DNA from: an uncultured Cellulomonas sp.
Lineage (GTDB): Bacteria > Actinomycetota > Actinomycetes > Actinomycetales > Cellulomonadaceae
NCBI RefSeq assembly: GCF_947494015.1
Contig: NZ_CANLTL010000015.1
Location: 62,001 to 126,000, forward strand
DNA length: 64,000 nt
Direction of reading: 5' to 3'
Part shown: piece after piece, positions 24,326 to 32,963 of the stretch
How positions within the stretch are numbered: position 1 is the first letter of the stretch
How the letters are laid out: the number at the start of each line of letters is the position of its first letter
Made by a program: the position numbers and the translations under genes
The notes under the pieces: generated by a model
The model's input: only the letters and a program-made list of their open reading frames with translations
Told to the model about the DNA's origin: nothing
Databases searched by the model: none

Positions 24326-25100
24326 ACCCCATCGGGGAGAGGTCGACCGGCTGCTCCGTGTCCTGCGCGACGGCGTCCAGGATCGCGACGTAGCCGTCGA
24401 CGTCCCAGGCCGCGCGCCCGATGAAGAGCCCGCTGATGCCGGGGACCGACATGAGCTCGAGCGCGTTCGCGCGGCTCACCGAGCCGCCGTAGAGCACTCC
24501 GGCGACCCGGTCGCCCCACCGGTCGACCACGGCCGCGACGACGCCCGCGATGTCGCCGGGCTCGGCCGGCCTACCGTGCTCGCCGATCGCCCACACCGGC
24601 TCGTAGGCGATCAGCACCGTGCTCAGGTCGGCCACGCCGGTCAGGGCCGCGTCGACCTGCGCCAGGACGTGCTGCGTCGAGCCGCCCGCGAGCCTGACCT
24701 CGTCCGGCTCGCCGACGCACACCAGTGGCACCAGGCCGTGCCGCAGGGTCGCCCCGACCTTGCGGCGGACCACCTCGTCGGTGTCGCCGAAGTGCTCGCG
24801 CCGCTCGGAGTGCCCGATCTCGACGAGCCGGGCACCGGCGTCGGCGACCTGCGGGACCGACACCTCACCCGTCCACGCCCCGGCGTCCTGCCAGTGCGCG
24901 TTCTGCGCGCCGATGAGCACGCCCGACGACCCCGGCAGCGCGTCGCGCACCGTGGTCAGCGCGGTCGCCGGCGGGATGACGAACGGCTGGACCCCGGGCC
25001 AGCGACCGGGGCGCGCGGCCGTCGCCAGGGCGTCGGCGTAGCCGCGAGCCTCGGCGAGCGTCTTGGTCATCTTCCAGCTGGTGCCGACCCAGGCGGTCAC
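24324..25100 (-). CDS. Triosephosphate-isomerase homologue, EryH/LerI type (L-erythrulose 1-phosphate isomerase)
   Basis: A 258-residue TIM barrel. Catalytic residues are present: K10 in WVGTSWKMTKTLAEA, His in VEIGHSERREHFG and Glu in IAYEPVWAIGEHG. The N-terminal GTSWKM instead of the usual GNWKM, plus TLAEARGYADAL and AQNAHWQDAGAWTGE, are features of the Brucella EryH / mycobacterial LerI branch, which interconverts L-erythrulose 1-phosphate and D-erythrulose 4-phosphate. The GTG start overlaps the RpiB-like gene stop (GTGA). Context with DhaKL and RpiB supports tetrulose catabolism rather than housekeeping glycolysis. Confidence 0.85.
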   Translation of the reverse strand: MTAWVGTSWKMTKTLAEARGYADALATAARPGRWPGVQPFVIPPATALTTVRDALPGSSGVLIGAQNAHWQDAGAWTGEVSVPQVADAGARLVEIGHSERREHFGDTDEVVRRKVGATLRHGLVPLVCVGEPDEVRLAGGSTQHVLAQVDAALTGVADLSTVLIAYEPVWAIGEHGRPAEPGDIAGVVAAVVDRWGDRVAGVLYGGSVSRANALELMSVPGISGLFIGRAAWDVDGYVAILDAVAQDTEQPVDLSPMG

Positions 25101-25564
25101 TCGGTGGCCCGCTCCTCGTAGGCGGTGATGGCGGCGACCTTGTCCGCGGACTTCGACGTGTCGTCGAACTCGTAGGACAGCCACTCCCGGGCGAGCTTGC
25201 GGGCGAGCTCGAGGCCGACCACGCGCTGGCCCATGGTCAGCACCTGGGCGTTGTTGGACAGCACCGACCGCTCGACCGAGTAGGAGTCGTGCGCGGTGAC
25301 GGCGCGGATGCCGGGCACCTTGTTGGCGGCGATCGCGACCCCGAGGCCGGTGCCGCACACGAGCAGCGCCCGGTCGGCGTCCCCGGCGGCGACCCGGCGG
25401 GCGGCGTCGACGGCGACGTGGGGGTAGTCGGTGTCGGCGTCCCCGCCCTGGACGCCCACGTCGATCACCTCGACGACGCGGTCGTCCGCCTGCAGGTCCT
25501 TCTTCAGCGCTTCCTTGTACTCGAACCCGGCGCTGTCCGAGCCGACGACGATGCGGAACGTCAT
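25097..25564 (-). CDS. RpiB/LacAB-family isomerase (D-erythrulose 4-phosphate isomerase type)
   Basis: A 155-residue enzyme of the RpiB family. FRIVVGSDSAGFEYKEALKK, DTDYPHVAVDAARRVAAG and LLVCGTGLGVAIAANKVPGI (catalytic Cys ~70) are followed by HDSYSVERSVLSNNAQVL. Such EryI/DerI enzymes convert D-erythrulose 4-phosphate to D-erythrose 4-phosphate, which enters the pentose phosphate pathway. ATG 25564 has GGAGA 7 nt upstream. It overlaps the TIM-homologue start and follows the DhaKL gene by 61 nt. A ribose 5-phosphate isomerase role is possible but less likely here. Confidence 0.85.
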   Translation of the reverse strand: MTFRIVVGSDSAGFEYKEALKKDLQADDRVVEVIDVGVQGGDADTDYPHVAVDAARRVAAGDADRALLVCGTGLGVAIAANKVPGIRAVTAHDSYSVERSVLSNNAQVLTMGQRVVGLELARKLAREWLSYEFDDTSKSADKVAAITAYEERATE

Positions 25565-25625
25565 GGTGCGTCTCCTGTCTGGGGGTGTGCGGACCGGGGG
25601 CCCGCGTCGTGGTGGGGTGCGGTGG

Positions 25626-27338
25626 TCACACGACGCACGCCATGAGCAGCGCGAAGGACACCGCACCGGGGTCGGGGTGGCCGACGCTGTGGTCGCCGTG
25701 CGTCTTGGCGCGGCCGAGACGAGCGGTCAGGTCGGCGGTGCCGTCGGCGGCAGCGCGGGCGGCGTCGGCGGCCTCCCGCCAGGCGTCGCGCAGTCCGCGG
25801 CCGTCGGCGTGGGCCGCGGTGAGCGTCTCGAGGAACGGCACCAGCGCGTCGACGAGCGTCTTGTCGCCGGGCCGGGCGCCGCCGAGCCGCTGGACGGCGT
25901 CGCCCGCGGCCTGCGCGGCGGCCAGCACCCGCTGCTCGTCGGGTGCCGCCGCGTCGTCGAGCTCACCTCCCGCGGCGGTCAGTGCGGCGCCCCACAGCGC
26001 CCCGGAGGTGCCGCCGGCCGCCTCCGACCACGCCGCACCGGCCCGCACGAGCAGGGTGCGCAGGCCGGCGCCCGCCTCGGCGACGGACTCGGCCTCCCGC
26101 AGGGCACCGGTGGTTCCCAGGACCATCCCCTGACCGTGGTCGCCGTCACCGGCGACCGCGTCGAGCTCACCGAGGCGGCGCTCGTGCTCGGCCGCGGCAC
26201 CCGCGCAGGCACGCAGCGCCTCCACCACCGCGCGTGCGGCGGCCTGGCTCTGCGGGCTGCCGGGCTCGACGACGCCGTCCGCCTCGCCGGCGTCCGCCTC
26301 GGTGACCTCGCGGTGCGCACGCTGCCCGAGGGCGCCGCCACGACGCAGCGCGGGGGTGTCGACCGGGGCGGTCCAGAACCGCTCGAGGTCCTCGTCGAGG
26401 AACATGAGCGTGAGCGACACCCCGGCCATGTCCAGGCTGGTGACGTGCTCGCCGACCTCGGGTGCCACCGGGGTGAGCCCGGCCTGGGCGAGCCGCTCGG
26501 CCACCCGGCGGTACACGACGAACAGCTCCTCGTACTTCGTGGCCCCGAGGCCGTTGAGCAGGACGGCGACGCGGCCGTCGTACCCGTCCACCCCGCGATC
26601 GGGCTGCTCGGCCAGGACGCCGTCGACCAGCTGGTCGGCGACGTCGTCGGCGCTGCCGAGCGGCACCTCGGACAGGCCCGGCTCGCCGTGGATGCCCAAC
26701 CCGATCGCCATGGCGCCGTCCGGCACGGTGAACAGCGGGGCGTCGGCGCCGGGCAGCGTGCAGCCGTCGAACGCGACGCCGAGCGAGCGGGTGCGGTCGT
26801 TGGCGTGACGGGTGACGGCCTCGACGGCGTCGAGGTCCAGGCCAGCCTCGGCGGCGGCGCCGGCGACCTTGAAGACCAGCAGGTCCCCGGCGATGCCGCG
26901 TCGCTCCAGCGGGCGGTCGGCCGGGCCCGAGGCGATGTCGTCGGTGACGGTCACGATGCGCACGTCGACGCCCTCGGCGCGCAGCCGCTCGGCGGCCTGC
27001 CCGAAGTGCAGGACGTCCCCGGCGTAGTTGCCGAACCCGAGCAGCACCCCGCCGCCGTTGTGCGAGGCGCTCACGACCGAGTACACCTGCGACGCGGCGG
27101 GGGAGGAGAACACGTTCCCGCAGGTCACGCCGTGGGCCATGCCGGGGCCGACCCAGCCGGCGAAGGCCGGGTAGTGGCCCGACCCACCGCCGAGGACGAC
27201 CGCCACCTGGCCCTGCGGCGACTCGGTGGAGCGCACCACGCCGCCGTGCACCATCGCGACGTGCTCGGGGTGCGCGGCGGCGAAGCCGGCCACGGCCTCG
27301 ACCGGGAACTGCCTGGGGTCGTTGAACAGGTGCGTCAT
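25626..27338 (-). CDS. Fused DhaK-DhaL kinase, probable L-erythrulose kinase
   Basis: A 570-residue ATP-dependent kinase. The DhaK domain (1-~335) holds VVLGGGSGHYPAFAGWVG and H217 in LGIHGEPG, which binds the ketose covalently. The DhaL domain (~370-570) has the nucleotide/metal motif LDAVAGDGDHGQGM and later SEAAGGTSGALWG and AKTHGDHSVGHPDPGA. Bacterial fused DhaKL proteins include dihydroxyacetone kinase and the mycobacterial L-/D-erythrulose kinases (LerK/DerK). The following RpiB- and EryH-type genes make a tetrulose kinase the better call. The ATG at 27338 is followed by THLFNDPRQFPVEAV, family-typical. It lies 59 nt after the 3HADH-like gene. Confidence 0.87.
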   Translation of the reverse strand: MTHLFNDPRQFPVEAVAGFAAAHPEHVAMVHGGVVRSTESPQGQVAVVLGGGSGHYPAFAGWVGPGMAHGVTCGNVFSSPAASQVYSVVSASHNGGGVLLGFGNYAGDVLHFGQAAERLRAEGVDVRIVTVTDDIASGPADRPLERRGIAGDLLVFKVAGAAAEAGLDLDAVEAVTRHANDRTRSLGVAFDGCTLPGADAPLFTVPDGAMAIGLGIHGEPGLSEVPLGSADDVADQLVDGVLAEQPDRGVDGYDGRVAVLLNGLGATKYEELFVVYRRVAERLAQAGLTPVAPEVGEHVTSLDMAGVSLTLMFLDEDLERFWTAPVDTPALRRGGALGQRAHREVTEADAGEADGVVEPGSPQSQAAARAVVEALRACAGAAAEHERRLGELDAVAGDGDHGQGMVLGTTGALREAESVAEAGAGLRTLLVRAGAAWSEAAGGTSGALWGAALTAAGGELDDAAAPDEQRVLAAAQAAGDAVQRLGGARPGDKTLVDALVPFLETLTAAHADGRGLRDAWREAADAARAAADGTADLTARLGRAKTHGDHSVGHPDPGAVSFALLMACVV

Positions 27339-27397
27339 GTCAGCCCTTCGGCGTTGAGGGGTGGAGGTCGTGCGCTCGTCCGTCCGGGCGCGGCGGG

Positions 27398-28372
27398 TCA
27401 GGACCGGGCCGGCGGCAGCGGGGCCGGCCCGAGCTCGGCCAGCAGGCGCGCCATCCGGCTGTACGCCTCGCTGCGGTAGGCGACCACGGCCTGCACCTCG
27501 TCGGGCGAGTAGTCGCGGGTCAGCCCCGCGCCGTTCTTCGTGCCGTGGCGACCGGCCGCCACGGCGTCGACCAGCAGCTGGGGCGGGGACAGCCGCGAGC
27601 CGAAGGCCTCCTCGAACGTCTGGAAGCCGAGTGCGTAGACGTCCAGCCCGGCCATGTCGGCGATGGCGAACGGGCCGAAGAAGGGCAGCCGGAAGCCGAA
27701 CGTGGACCGGACGATGGTGTCGACGTCGTCGGCGGTGGCGACCCCCTCCTCGACGATCGACATGGCCTCCTTGAGCAGCACGTACTGCAGCCGGTTCAGG
27801 ACGAACCCGGGGACGTCGGCGACCAGGGCGCTCGAGCGACCGGCTCGGGCCAGCATGTCCGTGACCGCGGGCAGCACGGCGCGGTCGGTCCGCTCACCCA
27901 CGACGAGCTCGACCCCGGGGATGAACGGTGCGGGGTTGCTCCAGTGCACCGTCAGGAACCGCTCGGGCCCGGTGACCGCGGTCTCGAGCACGCTGACCGG
28001 GATGGTGGAGGTGTTGCTGCCGATGATGGCGTCGGGCCGGGCCGCGGCCGACACCCGCCGCAGCACGTCGTGCTTGACGTCGGGGGACTCGATCACCGCC
28101 TCCTCGATGAAGTCGACCCCCGCGACGGCCTCCTCGATGCTGTCCGCCGCGCGCAGGTTGCTGCGAACCCGGTCGGAGCTGCCGGGCTCGAACAGGCCCT
28201 GCTGCTCGAACTGCTCCGCCTCACCCAGGATGCGAGCGAGCTGGGCGGCGGTGGTCTCGGCCGACGCGTCGGCGATGACGACGTCGAAGCCGGACTGCGC
28301 CAGGGACTGGGCGATGCCGCCGCCCATGTAGCCGGCACCGACCACGGCGACCGTCTGGATGCTCTCGATCAT
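27398..28372 (-). CDS. 3-hydroxyacyl-CoA dehydrogenase family oxidoreductase
   Basis: A 324-residue NAD-dependent enzyme. Rossmann motif TVAVVGAGYMGGGIAQSLAQ at 7-26, then VVIADASAETT. IIGSNTSTIPVSVLE and LTVHWSNPAPFIPGVELV contain the expected catalytic Ser/His/Asn pattern, and DVPGFVLNRLQYVLLKEA leads into the C-terminal helical domain. The family also contains L-gulonate 3-dehydrogenase and carnitine dehydrogenase, so a CoA substrate is not required. It sits inside a sugar cluster, and a sugar-acid or hydroxymethyl-sugar substrate is more likely than an acyl-CoA. AAGGAG 8-9 nt before the ATG. Substrate unknown. Confidence 0.82.
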   Translation of the reverse strand: MIESIQTVAVVGAGYMGGGIAQSLAQSGFDVVIADASAETTAAQLARILGEAEQFEQQGLFEPGSSDRVRSNLRAADSIEEAVAGVDFIEEAVIESPDVKHDVLRRVSAAARPDAIIGSNTSTIPVSVLETAVTGPERFLTVHWSNPAPFIPGVELVVGERTDRAVLPAVTDMLARAGRSSALVADVPGFVLNRLQYVLLKEAMSIVEEGVATADDVDTIVRSTFGFRLPFFGPFAIADMAGLDVYALGFQTFEEAFGSRLSPPQLLVDAVAAGRHGTKNGAGLTRDYSPDEVQAVVAYRSEAYSRMARLLAELGPAPLPPARS

Positions 28373-28544
28373 CGGATGGATCTCCTTGCGGAAGCTCGGG
28401 AGTGCGGGACGTGCAGGATCGCGCCGGATGTCGCGGGTCTCGTCGCACCGGGGCCGCCACGTGCGTCCCGCGGTGCTCCGCGAGCGCCGACCACGACGCT
28501 AGCCCCCCTCGGACGCGCGGTGCACCCGGTCGCGCCGGGGCCCG

Positions 28545-29465
28545 TCACCGCAGCGCCGAGGTGAGGACCTGCCGGATGTAGTCGCGGTTCTCCGCGCAGA
28601 CGCCGATGGAGTCGCTGCCGTAGTGCTCGCAGCAGAACGGGCCCGTGTAGCCGAGCTCCAGGGCGCGTCGGATGACCGTCCGGTAGTTGATGACGCCGAG
28701 CCGCAGGGGCATCGGGGCGCTGGCGTAGGAGCCGGTCGCCGGGTCCTCGTCGCGCAGGTAGTTCTTGATGTGCCAGAAGTTCGAGTAGGGCAGGACCTTC
28801 TCGAACATCTCCATGAACGGCGGCATGGGGCGGTGCAGCCGGACGAGGTTGCCCAGGTCCGGGTTCAGCCCGACCGCCGGGTGGGCCACGTCCTGGATGA
28901 AGGACACGGCGTCGTCGGGCGTGCCGATGTAGGTGTCCTCGTACATCTCGAGGCTGAGCTGGATGCCGTTGCGCTGCGCGTGGTCGCCGAGCTCGCGGAT
29001 GCGCTCGATCGCCAGGGGTCGCAGCGCGGGGTCGTCCCGGTGGCCGTCGACCAGCCAGAACCACAGCGCCGCCTGCTGCTCCGGGGTGGTGGCCTGCATG
29101 AACCCCGTGTTGACGATCGTCGCGCCGAACTGCGGTGCCAGGTCGATGAGGCGGTGCCCGTCCCGGAGGTTGCGCTCCCCGTGCTCGACGTCGACCACGC
29201 TGTTGCGGGTCATCGAGATGGAGGAGATCGCCAGTCCCTCGTCGGAGAGGACCTGGGTGAACTCGGCGACCCGCGCCTCGCTCAGCGCGGCGAGCGGGAC
29301 CCAGGCGTCGGTCGGGTCGATGTGGTCGAAGCCGAGCTCCTTGACCTGGCGGAGCTGCGCGGCCCAGACCGAGGCAGGCGCGTCCTTGATGTGCCCGCCG
29401 CCCGGTGCCACGTTGCCGAACGACAGCATGTTGCAGGCGATCGGCCATTCCTGTGCAGTGAACAT
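28545..29465 (-). CDS. Xylose-isomerase-like TIM-barrel sugar (phosphate) isomerase/epimerase
   Basis: A 306-residue member of the AP endonuclease 2 / xylose-isomerase-like superfamily. The four metal ligands can be placed: Glu in LSLEMYED, Asp in LNPDLGN, His in SNFWHIKNY and Glu in FCCEHYG. The start at 29465 has AGGAG ~9 nt upstream; the open frame extends to 29615 without family-like sequence. Relatives isomerise or epimerise ketoses, tagatose/psicose, apiose-type or inositol intermediates. It is the first gene after a strong hairpin, so it may have its own promoter, though none is obvious in 29466-29683. The exact reaction is unknown. Confidence 0.8.
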   Translation of the reverse strand: MFTAQEWPIACNMLSFGNVAPGGGHIKDAPASVWAAQLRQVKELGFDHIDPTDAWVPLAALSEARVAEFTQVLSDEGLAISSISMTRNSVVDVEHGERNLRDGHRLIDLAPQFGATIVNTGFMQATTPEQQAALWFWLVDGHRDDPALRPLAIERIRELGDHAQRNGIQLSLEMYEDTYIGTPDDAVSFIQDVAHPAVGLNPDLGNLVRLHRPMPPFMEMFEKVLPYSNFWHIKNYLRDEDPATGSYASAPMPLRLGVINYRTVIRRALELGYTGPFCCEHYGSDSIGVCAENRDYIRQVLTSALR

Positions 29466-29683
29466 CGGTGTTCGCTCCTGGTGCGTGCGTCGACCTGCAC
29501 CGGTGGTCAGGTCGTTCGGTCGTGGGTGGCCGCGGGCGGGTCCGCAGCGGCTCGCTCGGTCGTGTCGTCGCCGGCGGTCGCACCGGGCGCGGCCCGGCCA
29601 CCCGGGACGGACCACGAAGGACCGACCGACCGTATCCCGTCGGGGCGGGTCGACGGCGTCCGAGGACGCCCCGGCCGGGCCGT

Positions 29684-29730
29684 CGCACCGGGGCGGGACC
29701 GCCGACCGCCGACGGTCCCGCCCCGGTGCG
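29684..29730 (-). terminator. Strong hairpin after the SDR gene
   Basis: Two perfect 17-nt arms (29684-29700, 29714-29730) with a 13-nt loop lie immediately downstream of the SDR stop on the minus strand. It probably divides the uptake/hydrolase operon from the downstream catabolic genes. Confidence 0.75.
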
Positions 29731-29736
29731 CCGGCG

Positions 29737-30504
29737 TCAGTGCATGTACAGCCCGCCGTCGACGTTGAGCGTCTGCCCGCTGATGTAGCCGGCCTCCGGC
29801 CCCACGAGGAAGGCGATGGCCGCAGCGATGTCCTGCGTGGTGCCCACCCGGTTGACCACCAGGTCGGCCACCAGCTCGGACTTGCGCTCGTCCGTCAGGG
29901 CGCCGCCCATGATGTCGGTGTCGATCGGGCCGGGCGCGATCGCGTTGACCGTGATGCCGTGCGGACCGAGCTCGCGGGCGAGCGACCGGGTCAGCCCGAT
30001 CACCCCGGCCTTGGCGACCGAGTACGGCGTCTTGCTGTAGGTGCCGCCGCCGCGCTGCGCCGAGACCGACGAGACGGAGACCACCCGGCCGACCCCCACG
30101 CCCACCATCGAGTCGACGACGGCGCGGGTGACGTGGTGCACGCCGTGCAGGTTGATCCGCAGCACGCGGTCCCACTCGGCGTCGTCGAGCTCGAGGTACG
30201 GCGTGGGGGAGCTGACCCCGGCCACGTTGGCCAGGGCCACGACGGGGGGCAGCGCCGAGCCGACCTCCGCGACGGCCGCCCGGACGGCGGCGCCGTCGCC
30301 GACGTCGACCCCTGCGCCTGCCGCCTGGATGCCGTACGTCTGCACGAGCTCCTCGGCCAGCTCCTTCACCGCAGGGGCGTCGATGTCCAGCACGCCCACC
30401 GACCAGCCCTCTCGGGCCAGCCGGTGAGCGGTCGCACGGCCGATGCCGCGCTGGGATCCCGCGCCGGTGATGATCGCCGATCGCTCGGGGGGAAAGCTGT
30501 CCAT
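29737..30504 (-). CDS. Short-chain dehydrogenase/reductase (polyol or ketose dehydrogenase)
   Basis: A 255-residue classical SDR. Cofactor motif AIITGAGSQRGIGRATAHRL, NVAG in VVALANVAGVSS, the catalytic Ser in VVSVSSVSAQ and YxxxK in TPYSVAKAGVIG are all present, with VNAIAPGPIDTDI after them. Acidic VLDIDAPA after beta-2 suggests NAD(H) over NADP(H). SDRs of this type include D-threitol dehydrogenase (DthD) in the mycobacterial tetritol pathway, which would suit the tetrulose module nearby. It is 28 nt downstream of the binding-protein gene and is the last gene before the strong hairpin. Confidence 0.88.
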   Translation of the reverse strand: MDSFPPERSAIITGAGSQRGIGRATAHRLAREGWSVGVLDIDAPAVKELAEELVQTYGIQAAGAGVDVGDGAAVRAAVAEVGSALPPVVALANVAGVSSPTPYLELDDAEWDRVLRINLHGVHHVTRAVVDSMVGVGVGRVVSVSSVSAQRGGGTYSKTPYSVAKAGVIGLTRSLARELGPHGITVNAIAPGPIDTDIMGGALTDERKSELVADLVVNRVGTTQDIAAAIAFLVGPEAGYISGQTLNVDGGLYMH

Positions 30505-30532
30505 CGGGTCCTTCTTTCGATCAGGGGGTCGA

Positions 30533-31978
30533 TCAGTAGGTGTAGTCCTCGCCGCGCTCCCAGTCCGGGAAGGCCCAGTCGTCCCGCGAGACGTCGGCCC
30601 CCTCGGCCTGGGCCCGCTCGATCGCCTGGGTCAGGTCCGCCTCGTACCTGTCGTTGAGGGCCTGGAGCTCGCCCCGCAGGTCGGTGATGTCCCCGCCGAG
30701 GTAGCCCTGGACGATGTCGCCCAGCCCGGGGGAGATGGGCGTGGTGTAGGCCAGCGCCTTGGTGACGTCCACGTTGCGGACCACCGGCTGCGGTGCGCGG
30801 AACACCCGCTTCTGGAAGTCGTCGACGATCCAGGCGTACGGCTCGATGACGTCGGCGTCCTCGACCACCCCGAGGTTGATCGGCGGCTGGTCCATGGCCT
30901 CGGCCAGGTTCACCTGGTACTCGTCGCGGGTGAACGACGCCAGCAGCTCGCTGGCCGCCTCCGGGCAGTCGGTGTTCCCGGCGATGAACCACGTCGGGTC
31001 CGGCGCGCCGCGGGTGATGACCGCCTCGTCACCGTCCGGCGTGAGCATGCCCGCCGTGGCCATCCGCGGCAGGTGGTCGGCGTTGAGGTTGCGCACCCCA
31101 CCCGGTGACCACGGGCCGTCGATGAAGAAGCCGACGTTGCCGGCGGCCCACCGGCCGCGGGCGTCGGGGATCTGGAACGAGTTGGTGCCGGGCAGCAGCC
31201 AGCCGTTGTCGGAGATCGTCTTGAGCAGCTCGATCGCCTCGATGTACGACTCGTGGTCGTAGTTGTACTCGCCGGTGTCGAAGCGCAGTCCCTCGTAGCC
31301 GGGGAACCCGCCGGCCTGGGCGAGGTCGTCGACCTGCTCCTGCATGCGCCCGGCGAAGCCGAGAGCCAGGGTCATCGGGGCGTACTCGCCGTGCTCGTCG
31401 ATCGCCTGCAGGGCGGTGAGGAGGTCGTCGTAGCTGCGCGGGGCCTCGAACCCGACCTCCTCGGCGATCTCGGAGTTGTACCAGGTGGCGGCCCAGTACT
31501 GCCGGTCGGACAGCACCGGCAGGCCGTAGATGTCGCCGTCCAGCATGGTGATGCCCTCGACGAACGTGCCCTCGGGCAGCCGGTCGACGGCCTCCTCGGG
31601 CAGGTCGATGGGATGGAGCCACCCCGCCTCGATCAGCGCCGGCAGGGGGAGCCCGAGGATGTTGGAGTACACGTCGGGCAGCTGGTCGGACTGGTTCGCC
31701 AGCTGCAGCCCCTCCACGGCGCGGGCGGGCTCGTTGTACGTGTACTCGATCGGCACGCCGATCTCCTCGGACAGCTGCGCGGCCCACTCCTGGTGCATGT
31801 CCTGGAGCCCGCCGAAGTGGTCCCACCAGGTGATGCCGGCGCAGTCGGAGCCACCGGCGGCGGTGGCCCCCTCCTCGGCGACGGGCTCCACGTCCCCACC
31901 GGAGCACGCGACGAGGGCGGCGGCGACCGTGCCGGCGCCGATGGACTGCCATACGACGCGACGCGAGAATCTGGTCAT
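30533..31978 (-). CDS. Sugar ABC transporter substrate-binding lipoprotein
   Basis: A 481-residue family-1 binding protein. The signal peptide (TRFSRRVVWQSIGAGTVAA) ends in the lipobox ALVACSGG near residue 25, so it is a surface lipoprotein. The mature part begins with an Ala/Gly-rich linker, then ITWWDHFGGLQDMHQEWAA. The ATG at 31978 has GGAGGAG ~10 nt upstream. It belongs with the two permeases at 32022-33943. The substrate is unknown; a GH39 enzyme in the same transcript suggests a xylo- or other beta-linked oligosaccharide or glycoside. Confidence 0.9.
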   Translation of the reverse strand: MTRFSRRVVWQSIGAGTVAAALVACSGGDVEPVAEEGATAAGGSDCAGITWWDHFGGLQDMHQEWAAQLSEEIGVPIEYTYNEPARAVEGLQLANQSDQLPDVYSNILGLPLPALIEAGWLHPIDLPEEAVDRLPEGTFVEGITMLDGDIYGLPVLSDRQYWAATWYNSEIAEEVGFEAPRSYDDLLTALQAIDEHGEYAPMTLALGFAGRMQEQVDDLAQAGGFPGYEGLRFDTGEYNYDHESYIEAIELLKTISDNGWLLPGTNSFQIPDARGRWAAGNVGFFIDGPWSPGGVRNLNADHLPRMATAGMLTPDGDEAVITRGAPDPTWFIAGNTDCPEAASELLASFTRDEYQVNLAEAMDQPPINLGVVEDADVIEPYAWIVDDFQKRVFRAPQPVVRNVDVTKALAYTTPISPGLGDIVQGYLGGDITDLRGELQALNDRYEADLTQAIERAQAEGADVSRDDWAFPDWERGEDYTY

Positions 31979-32021
31979 TGCACTCTCTCCTCCTCGAGAT
32001 CGAGCTGACGGGCACGTGCGG

Positions 32022-32963
32022 TCAGGACTTGACCGCACCGGCGATGCCCTCGACGAAGTACTTCTGCATGAAGATGAACAGGATCACGACGGGCAGGATC
32101 GAGATGACCCCCGCCGCCGCCATGCCGGGCCAGTCGGTCGAGTTCTCGCCCACGAAGGCCTGCATGCCGACGCTGACCGTGCGCAGGTCGGGGTTGCTGA
32201 ACGAGAAGACCAGGGGCAGGAAGAACGCATTCCACGTCGCCAGGAAGGTCAGGATCGCGACGGTGGCGGTGACCGGCATGGACAGCGGCAGCATGATGGT
32301 GAAGAACGTCCGGAAGAATCCCGCCCCGTCGACCGTCGCGGCTTCCTCCAATTCGGCCGGCATGCCGCGGAAGTAACCGGCGTAGATGAGGATCGCGGCG
32401 ACGTTCGAGATGCCGGACAGCGCCAGGATCATCCCCATGAGGGAGTTCAGCAGCCCGAGCTCGAGGGACACCTTGACGATCGGGATGATGGTGTACCCGG
32501 TCGGGACGAACAGGGTCGCCACGAAGATCCCGATGATCAGGCGCGAGCCCGGGAACCGGTAGCGGCCGATGACGTACCCCGCGAGCGCGCACCTGACCAC
32601 CACGATCACCACCGTCGCGAGGGTCACGATGACGGTGTTGAGCAGGTACCGGGCGAACCGTCCGTCGACCCAGGCGCGGGAGTAGTTCTCCCACTGCAGC
32701 GACTCGGGGACGAGCCCCAGCCCGCCCGCGAAGACCTCACCGGACGTCTTCAGCGAGGCCGACACCATCCAGATGAACGGGAAGACCCAGACGAACGCGA
32801 GGACGGCGAGCACCAGCGCGACCACCCACCAGCCGGTCCGCCGGCTGCGCGTGCGCTGCCCACCCGGCTGCGCGTTCGGGTGCTTGCGCCGCAGTCCGCC
32901 CCGTTGTCCGCCCCGCTGTCCGCTCGGCTGTCCGCTGGGCCGGCCCTCGGTGATGGCGCTCAT
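32022..32963 (-). CDS. Sugar ABC transporter permease (MalG-like)
   Basis: A 313-residue permease with six membrane segments and the EAA loop ELEEAATVDGAGFFRTFFTI. The cytoplasmic N-terminus contains repeated SGQPSGQRGGQRGG units encoded by imperfect 12-bp repeats, then an RRK cluster before the first helix (WWVVALVLAVLAF). ATGA overlap with the upstream permease. Part of a CUT1 system without its own ATPase. Confidence 0.9.
   Translation of the reverse strand: MSAITEGRPSGQPSGQRGGQRGGLRRKHPNAQPGGQRTRSRRTGWWVVALVLAVLAFVWVFPFIWMVSASLKTSGEVFAGGLGLVPESLQWENYSRAWVDGRFARYLLNTVIVTLATVVIVVVRCALAGYVIGRYRFPGSRLIIGIFVATLFVPTGYTIIPIVKVSLELGLLNSLMGMILALSGISNVAAILIYAGYFRGMPAELEEAATVDGAGFFRTFFTIMLPLSMPVTATVAILTFLATWNAFFLPLVFSFSNPDLRTVSVGMQAFVGENSTDWPGMAAAGVISILPVVILFIFMQKYFVEGIAGAVKS

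Noticed and set aside
24324-25100. Housekeeping glycolytic triosephosphate isomerase
   Set aside because: The GTSWKM N-terminus and the DhaKL-RpiB context fit the EryH/LerI branch better.
25626-27338. Plain dihydroxyacetone kinase for glycerol use
   Set aside because: No glycerol dehydrogenase or glycerol uptake gene is nearby, while two tetrulose-phosphate isomerase homologues follow in the same operon.
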